5,793 nucleotides of DNA, taken from positions 1 to 5,793 of the forward strand of contig JAGHDS010000105.1 of the NCBI GenBank assembly GCA_021159845.1. The letters are read 5' to 3'. The notes beneath the pieces are model-generated. The model saw nothing but the letters and a program-made list of their open reading frames with translations. It did not search any database and was not told the DNA's origin. Every line of letters begins with the position of its first letter. Position 1 is the stretch's first letter. A program made the translations under genes and the position numbers. The DNA comes from Anaerolineae bacterium. GTDB lineage: Bacteria; Chloroflexota; Anaerolineae; DUEN01. Positions 5,557 to 5,793 of this stretch are shown piece by piece.

Positions 5557-5793
5557 ATGAGCAAGCAGACTCGGTTCACCCGACGAGAGTTCCTTCGATT
5601 GAGCGGGACAGCGGCCGTGGCTTCCCTGGTGGCAGCCTGTGCTGGCGGCACCCCCACACCTCAACCCACTCAAGCCCCAGCCCCTACACCAACACCTGCC
5701 CCCAAAGCACAACCCACACCCACACCAGCCGCCAAGGCCGCCCCCACCAAGGCAGCGGCAGCCCCCAGCAAGTACAAGGAAGCACCCCAGCTA
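5557..5793 (+). CDS. Tat-exported lipoprotein, probable ABC solute-binding protein, C-terminus cut by window edge
   Basis: 79 codons are visible and the frame is open to the right edge. The N-terminus carries a twin-arginine signal (TRREFLRL, R9-R10) and a hydrophobic stretch. A lipobox V25-A26-A27-C28 follows, so the protein should be exported folded through Tat and lipid-anchored at C28. Next comes a Pro/Thr/Ala/Lys-rich linker (about residues 29-70) that would hold the binding domain away from the membrane. The last residues, KYKEAPQL, resemble the entry to the mature domain of extracellular solute-binding proteins, perhaps the peptide/oligosaccharide (family 5) type. The family call rests on the signal, linker and a few residues only; the ligand is unknown. 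ABC permease genes would be expected to the right. Confidence 0.75.
   Translation, partial: MSKQTRFTRREFLRLSGTAAVASLVAACAGGTPTPQPTQAPAPTPTPAPKAQPTPTPAAKAAPTKAAAAPSKYKEAPQL

Overview
The window looks like a piece of a GC-rich bacterial chromosome, most likely from the Chloroflexota (Anaerolineae-like or a relative). That assignment is inferred from three things: a family-39-type membrane glycosyltransferase with an HPDER motif and a repeat-expanded loop, a Tat-targeted lipoprotein with a long Pro/Thr/Ala linker, and overall codon use. No rRNA or other marker gene is present to confirm it.

Layout. Positions 1-1450 (minus strand) hold the first 483 codons of a multi-pass PMT/GT39-type glycosyltransferase that runs off the left edge. 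Its visible C-terminal part is built from two adjacent simple DNA repeats, one of 8-bp period and one of 7-bp period, that stay open in the coding frame. A near-consensus promoter (TTGTCA, 17 bp, TATAAT) lies just upstream on the minus strand. After a gene-free divergent spacer come three plus-strand blocks. The first is a 388-residue beta-propeller (PD40-like) protein of unknown function (1782-2948). The second is an intact 533-residue sulfatase with all the expected active-site motifs (3216-4817). The third is the start of a Tat/lipoprotein solute-binding protein of an ABC importer (5557 to the right edge).

Between these intact genes lie two orphan 3' gene ends. One is an unrecognised coding-like tail (about 2941-3126). 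The other is clearly the C-terminal end of a second sulfatase (about 4899-5219). The locus therefore appears to have lost parts of genes, perhaps from a longer sulfatase cluster. A TTGACA-type promoter inside the first orphan could drive the intact sulfatase. The leader of the solute-binding protein contains two inverted repeats that share one arm and so form mutually exclusive hairpins.

How the genes may work together (inference): the substrate-binding lipoprotein would capture an oligosaccharide or peptide for import. The sulfatase has no signal peptide and would remove sulfate in the cytoplasm. The propeller protein, with histidines at the start of several blades, might be a metal-dependent lyase-like or ligand-binding partner. 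The glycosyltransferase is divergently transcribed and probably belongs to a separate function. No CRISPR array, tRNA, rRNA, transposase or phage gene was seen.
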